A DNA stretch of 10,250 nucleotides from NCBI GenBank assembly GCA_002306945.1, contig DBTH01000297.1, forward strand, positions 1 to 10,250. Reading direction: 5' to 3'. The position numbers and the translations under genes are program-made. The stretch is from Methylacidiphilaceae bacterium UBA1321 (lineage in GTDB: Bacteria; Verrucomicrobiota; Verrucomicrobiia; Methylacidiphilales; UBA1321). This document shows positions 6,168 to 10,250 of the stretch, piece by piece. Under the pieces are notes generated by a model. The model had not been told where the DNA came from. It saw only the letters and a list, made by a program, of their open reading frames with translations, and did not search any database. Position 1 is the first letter of the stretch. Every line of letters begins with the position of its first letter.

Positions 6168-9131
6168 ATGATTCGCCACATCCCTATTATCCCGACGGTT
6201 CTTATTGCCCTGATCCCGCTTGCCACCAGCCTGCACGCACAGAACGATCCCAAAGGGCCTCGCCCGACCATCTCCGCCACCGATGTTGCCCAATACCGCG
6301 CCGCGCACGAGGCCGAGTGGTCGCAAAAGATTGCCGCCACACACACGCGGCTTTTCTATACGGACAAGGACTGGCCGCAACTCATCGCACGCATCAACGG
6401 CTACGAAGGTCGCGGCGCGGAATGGCGCAAGGCGTTCTTTACCTCGGCCGACTACATCGTATCCGATCCGCTTCCGGTCTATATCGAACCGGCGAAAGCA
6501 GCCAACGGCAAACCCGTCAACGACACCCAGGAATGGCAACGCGGCATTGGCGACAACATCGTCACGCTCGCGATTGCGGCCAAACTCAGTCCCGATCCGA
6601 AGTACAGCCGCCGGTTGCACGACCTGGTGATGACCGGTTGCGCGTTTCCTTGCTGGGGCACGCTCAACAACGATCTGGCCGCCGGGCATATGTCGCGCGC
6701 CGTCGCCATCGCCTACGACTGGCACCGCGACCTCTTTTCGCCACAAGAACGCGACACCATCCGCAACGCCGTCCGCAGCCGTGTCCCCTCCCTCCTCAAG
6801 GCGCTCCTCGGCAACAAGTATTGGTACCGGGAATACACGTGGAATCACAATCACATCAGCGTGATGGGCATGGGACTGAGCGGCCTCGCCTTTCTGGGGG
6901 AAATTCCCGAAGCGGGCGATTGGCTTTCGGCGGCCTTGCTGGACTACGACAAGGTTGCGGAATTCTCCTCCGCCGACGGCAGTTCCTGCGAAGGCACCGG
7001 TTACTGGACTTACGGTCGCACGTTCATCCTCGAATTCGTCGAGGCCACCCGCAAAATCACCGGCAACGCGGCGCTCTACGACAAGCCCTTCCTGCGCAAT
7101 ACCGGCGTCCACCGCGTCGGCTGTTCTACGCCGGATCTCTTTAACGTACTTCCCTGGGGCGATTGCGGCGCCCGCGATTTCAGTGGCGCGCACCATATTC
7201 TCTACCGCATGGCCTCGCAGTATAACGACGGAGTCGCCCAATACGTCGCCAACCACCTGCCCTATGCACCGTTCATGGGCTTGCGCTCCTCCGCCTATGC
7301 CTGGACGCTCCTCTGGTACGATCCGGCGGTGAAAGAAACCGCGCCGACCGCGCTCGACTATTACGGGCCGGATCTTGACGTGGTCAATTCCCGCAGCGGC
7401 TGGGGCAACGGCGATTATATGCTCGCACTGAAATCGGGCGTAAACAATGACGCCCACACGCATCTCGATGCCGGAGCCATCGCATTCTATATGGGGAAAA
7501 AGTGGCTCCTGACCGCTCCCGGTTACGGACGCGGCCAACAAATCCCCGGCTTCTGGGATCGCGCGGGCGGACGCTGGGAATTCCTTTCCAACGGTTCTCA
7601 ATCGGAAAGCACGCTGCTTATCGACGGGCGCAACCAGAGTCACGCCTGGACGGCGCGCGGCACTATCGAGCATTACCTCAGCGCCGCACAATCCCTCTGG
7701 ACTGAAGTCGATCTGACCCGCGCCTACGACGGTGTCGACGCGGTACGCCGCCGCATCCTGCATCGGCGCAATGATTACATTCTGGTGCTCGACTCGGTCC
7801 GCGCCACCCAACCGGTTAAGGTCGAATGGCTGGCCCAGGCCGATCCTCACGCCCAACTCGCCAAGGACGGTTCCCTGCAATTTTCCACCTTCGCCGGCAA
7901 GGCAACACTGCGCATGCTCGGCGACGCCACGGCCTTCTCGAAGCGCACACCGACAGCGTTGCACCTCGATGTCGATCCGGTGACTTTGACCACCTACGCG
8001 GCCCAGACGCAAGGCACCCGCGTCACGTTCGCCGCGCTGCTCCAGCCGTTTCTGGTCAATGAAAACGCCACCCCGCTACAAACCCGTACGGAGCAAATCG
8101 GCGACGTGCAAAAGATAACCCTCGAATCTGCAAACTGGAACGACACGGTCTGGGTTCGCGAACAAGCCGGTGCCATCACCGAGCGCAAGGAGTCTGCTCC
8201 ATTTGCCCAAGCCAGTGCTATCGCGATCCGGCGACAGGGACAAAAAATCATTTCATGGATCGCCACCGGCGCCACGAGTCTGACAGCAGAACCGCTTTCT
8301 TTTGTAGCCGAATCCCCGGTCGATCTTTCCCTTGAGACCGCGTCCCCCGGTGCTTACCTTCTGACTCTCGGCTCACCACTAAAGGGAACCGTGCAACCGG
8401 GAGCCGGACTTCAGCTACGCGATGAATCCGGAAAGCCGGTGACGATTTCAAAAGAAGCCGTCAAACTCGGTGCAGGCCGTTACTCCCTGGCTTCAACATC
8501 CGACCAGGCCGCCACCGTGCAACAGTGGGCCGCCACCTCCAAAAAACATCAGCTCACCGGCTCTGCCGCCCTGCCGGGCAAACTGACCGGCAACGGAGGT
8601 TTCGAACTCGGCCAATTGGGTTGGAAACCGCTTTTCATCCCGAAAGAAAGTGCCAACAAGGGATGCGCGTTCATTATCTCCTATTCACCGTCTGCGGCTC
8701 ATTCCGGCCAGGCGTGCGGCCTGCTGGAATCGGCGGAACCGGCCCGCTACGCGTTGACACCTTCCGAAATGCCGGCCCCAGTTCTGGCGGGATCGCGCTA
8801 TGCCGTTTCAGTTTGGGTACGGGCCGGAGACAATTTCGAACAAACGCCCGGAACCCCTGGCGCGTTACTGCGGATTTATTGCGAACGCCAGAATGGCGCT
8901 GCCCGGGATGCCGTCAAAATCGTTACAGTCGACATCACCGGCGCAACCAATACCGACAGCAGCCACAAGGGACTTTCCACCGCGCCCCTGCCGAAAGAAT
9001 GGACCGAAATCAAAACCGAAGTAACCATTCCAGCCGGAGCCGATCAACTCAGCACCAGCCTGTTCGTATCGTCCGCCAAAGGGCGGCTCCTGGTAGATGA
9101 TTTCATCGTGAAGCGACTCGACGACAAGTGA
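6168..9131 (+). CDS. Secreted heparinase II/III-like polysaccharide lyase with C-terminal carbohydrate-binding-like domain
   Basis: Predicted exported lyase of 987 residues, cleaving a uronic-acid-containing polysaccharide by beta-elimination. Residues 1-24 are a signal peptide (IPTVLIALIPLATSLHAQ). Residues about 60-400 form the alpha/alpha-toroid of this superfamily, with NHNH at 226-229 and EGTGYWTYG at 275-283 supplying the likely His and Tyr catalytic candidates. The heparinase II/III beta-sandwich begins near 410 and carries AHTHLDAG (H430, H432, D434). Residues about 806-987 are a separate jelly-roll domain (GNGGFELGQLGW...VSVWVRAGD...EVTIPAGADQL.TSLFV...LLVDDFIVKRL), resembling the N-terminal module of the SGNH hydrolase. 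Known heparinase-type lyases are mostly 600-780 residues, so the added length is the C-terminal module. The ATG at 6168 gives a proper signal peptide; the frame extends upstream but overlaps the pseudopilin. No Shine-Dalgarno sequence is seen. The exact lyase family and substrate (heparin-like, alginate, ulvan or other) cannot be told by eye. Confidence 0.88.
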   Translation: MIRHIPIIPTVLIALIPLATSLHAQNDPKGPRPTISATDVAQYRAAHEAEWSQKIAATHTRLFYTDKDWPQLIARINGYEGRGAEWRKAFFTSADYIVSDPLPVYIEPAKAANGKPVNDTQEWQRGIGDNIVTLAIAAKLSPDPKYSRRLHDLVMTGCAFPCWGTLNNDLAAGHMSRAVAIAYDWHRDLFSPQERDTIRNAVRSRVPSLLKALLGNKYWYREYTWNHNHISVMGMGLSGLAFLGEIPEAGDWLSAALLDYDKVAEFSSADGSSCEGTGYWTYGRTFILEFVEATRKITGNAALYDKPFLRNTGVHRVGCSTPDLFNVLPWGDCGARDFSGAHHILYRMASQYNDGVAQYVANHLPYAPFMGLRSSAYAWTLLWYDPAVKETAPTALDYYGPDLDVVNSRSGWGNGDYMLALKSGVNNDAHTHLDAGAIAFYMGKKWLLTAPGYGRGQQIPGFWDRAGGRWEFLSNGSQSESTLLIDGRNQSHAWTARGTIEHYLSAAQSLWTEVDLTRAYDGVDAVRRRILHRRNDYILVLDSVRATQPVKVEWLAQADPHAQLAKDGSLQFSTFAGKATLRMLGDATAFSKRTPTALHLDVDPVTLTTYAAQTQGTRVTFAALLQPFLVNENATPLQTRTEQIGDVQKITLESANWNDTVWVREQAGAITERKESAPFAQASAIAIRRQGQKIISWIATGATSLTAEPLSFVAESPVDLSLETASPGAYLLTLGSPLKGTVQPGAGLQLRDESGKPVTISKEAVKLGAGRYSLASTSDQAATVQQWAATSKKHQLTGSAALPGKLTGNGGFELGQLGWKPLFIPKESANKGCAFIISYSPSAAHSGQACGLLESAEPARYALTPSEMPAPVLAGSRYAVSVWVRAGDNFEQTPGTPGALLRIYCERQNGAARDAVKIVTVDITGATNTDSSHKGLSTAPLPKEWTEIKTEVTIPAGADQLSTSLFVSSAKGRLLVDDFIVKRLDDK

Positions 9132-9457
9132 AAGTGCTCCCGAAAGCTGAAATGGAGGGAGGGAGCATTGCGAAAAAAGTGCCTCCTCGGCATTTCCAGC
9201 GGAATAGAAATGCGATTTCAAAAGAGCGTTGAAGTCAAACTCAAAGCCACAGCGCAAAAAGTCAAAAGCATCGCCGCTTGAAGCCGTGTAGAACACCACC
9301 TCTCCGTGGCAACCTGGTCATTTGAAAGACATTGAAGGCCGAAAGTTTTGCGCTTTGAGTTGTGGTTTTAACCTTTGACTTCCATGCACGACTCCAGACT
9401 CCGCGCAATACCTGTGAAACTCCCACGACAAATTGGGGCCTCTACCAGCTCCCCACA
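9132..9457. other. Non-coding convergent gap with weak inverted repeats
   Basis: This gap separates the stop codons of two convergent genes, and I find no credible gene in it. It holds a seven-base stem TGCTCCC (9135-9141) / GGGAGCA (9161-9167), another GCATTTC (9190-9196) / GAAATGC (9207-9213), and two longer related inverted segments: AGCGCAAAA (9251-9259) / TTTTGCGCT (9346-9354) and GAAGTCAAA (9231-9239) / TTTGACTTC (9374-9382). None has the T-run of a classic intrinsic terminator. The region probably serves transcription ending from both sides, or is a decayed intergenic repeat. Confidence 0.4.
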
Positions 9458-10250
9458 TCAGGGAGCCCGATAAGCCGAAGGGCCACCGAGAGCCATGAAC
9501 TTGCGATAAACGACCAAGCCCGCTGTAAAACTGAGCAGTGTCAGCACAAAACACGCCATAAAAAGATAACGATATGTATGGTGCGTCGCATCGAGCATCA
9601 TTCCGATCAATGGCGGAACTGCAATGGCGAACGGACTGGTGATTAACCCCGCTGCGGAAGCAAATTGGGCGTATTTTTCGTGAGGGAAAAGCCGTTGATG
9701 CAGCGATGCGGTGGATGTCATCCAGGCCCCGGCCAGGACGCCCTGGGCCACCAGTACGACACCGAAACTCCAGACATCCCGTGCAAAAAAACCTCCCCAC
9801 CCCACGGAAAGGGCAAAGAGCCCCTGCATAATCAACCCCATGCGCAGCGGGTGAAAACGATCGGCCAGCATACCCAGCGGATACGCAAGCACGAAGGAAC
9901 ACAAAAACATCAACGCATAACATTTACCATAGACATCCATGCTCATGCCCAGGCTCTTCGCATAATAAACACCGAACAGGTACGGAGGACTGACTGCCGC
10001 CCACATGAACGCCATGGAAAGAAAATACCACCAATAGTAGGCATGGCCGAAGCAATCTCCGATGTAGCTTTTGGCCATGCCCCAGAAACCAGCGTTTTCC
10101 TCCTCTGGCGGCGGATCGTAGCTGCCCTCGCGAACCTTGAAACACATCGCGGTAAAGCCCGCGCCGTAGATAACTGCGAGTCCGAGAAAAATCCAGAAAA
10201 AGTGGCTCTCCGCCTTGCCGAAAATCCAGTAATTGAAAATCATTCCCGCA
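9458..10250 (-). CDS. MFS transporter, C-terminal part (gene runs off the right edge)
   Basis: The visible 263 or so residues are an integral membrane protein. I count seven hydrophobic segments: one at the start (FFWIFLGLAVIYGAGFTAMCF), a charged cytoplasmic loop (KVREGSYDPPPEEE), then six more, which fits the last transmembrane helix of the N-half, the central loop and the full C-half of a 12-helix major facilitator. YPLGMLADRFHPLRM matches the MFS loop motif (GxxxDRxxxxR type) between helices 8 and 9. The frame stays open to the window edge (GCG GGA before the internal ATG at 10243), so the true start lies outside. Likely an importer of mono- or oligosaccharides or uronates released by the lyase; this comes from context and general resemblance to sugar permeases. 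It is convergent with the lyase and has no operator copy in view, because its promoter is outside the window. Confidence 0.85.
   Translation of the reverse strand, partial: AGMIFNYWIFGKAESHFFWIFLGLAVIYGAGFTAMCFKVREGSYDPPPEEENAGFWGMAKSYIGDCFGHAYYWWYFLSMAFMWAAVSPPYLFGVYYAKSLGMSMDVYGKCYALMFLCSFVLAYPLGMLADRFHPLRMGLIMQGLFALSVGWGGFFARDVWSFGVVLVAQGVLAGAWMTSTASLHQRLFPHEKYAQFASAAGLITSPFAIAVPPLIGMMLDATHHTYRYLFMACFVLTLLSFTAGLVVYRKFMALGGPSAYRAP

Noticed and set aside
6072..8012. Open reading frame of 646 codons on the minus strand opposite the lyase
   Set aside because: It is a shadow of the GC-biased third codon positions of the lyase; it shows no domain, signal or coherent composition.
9135..9167. Hairpin TGCTCCC/GGGAGCA as an intrinsic terminator of the lyase operon
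   Set aside because: The loop is long (19 bases) and it is followed by A rather than T residues on the transcribed strand, so it is not called as a terminator.
1..10250. CRISPR array, tRNA, rRNA, transposase, prophage or defence genes
   Set aside because: No repeat-spacer array, tRNA-like cloverleaf, transposase motif or phage or defence domain was found on either strand.

Overview
The window looks like part of a chromosomal polysaccharide-utilisation region from a Verrucomicrobiota-type bacterium, most like the Opitutales, although Lentisphaerota or Planctomycetota relatives cannot be excluded. The evidence is the combination of gene types: a PEP-CTERM protein with autotransporter-type beta-strand repeats, a pseudopilin with an H-X9-DG motif, a LacI-family regulator of the '(R)PTQNDIA' type with a modified hinge, a large heparinase-like lyase and a GDSL esterase. 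GC content is moderate to high. Good Shine-Dalgarno sequences are seen before only two of the genes. The taxonomic placement is inference.

Layout. From 34 to 5369 everything is on the minus strand. In transcription order (right to left) it reads: LacI-family regulator (start about 5369), D-2-hydroxyacid dehydrogenase (start 4150), secreted PEP-CTERM/beta-repeat protein (2994-1543), a broken C-terminal remnant of a GH1 beta-glucosidase (about 1542-1312), and a secreted SGNH/GDSL hydrolase with an N-terminal jelly-roll-like domain (1266-34). Divergent from the regulator, on the plus strand, is a two-gene unit: a pseudopilin (5516-6154), then 13 bases, then a 987-residue secreted heparinase II/III-like polysaccharide lyase (6168-9131). 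A 326-base non-coding convergent gap follows, then the C-terminal two thirds of an MFS transporter on the minus strand that runs off the right edge.

The most notable signal is a 14-base sequence, TTAACGTGTGTTAA, present three times without mismatch: before the PEP-CTERM gene (3060-3073), before the dehydrogenase (4210-4223), and in the divergent regulator/pseudopilin gap (5381-5394). It has inverted-repeat arms (TTAAC/GTTAA) and a polar GTGT centre. The centre points the same way relative to the dehydrogenase, the PEP-CTERM gene and the pseudopilin-lyase operon. I read it as the operator of the resident LacI-family protein, which would define a local regulon.

Working model (inference): the MFS permease imports sugars released outside the cytoplasm by the lyase and the GDSL esterase. 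The dehydrogenase handles a sugar-acid or keto-acid intermediate. The pseudopilin and PEP-CTERM proteins serve the cell surface. The LacI-type regulator senses a breakdown product and co-ordinates the set. The lyase suggests a uronic-acid-containing glycan, but the actual substrate cannot be read from the sequence.
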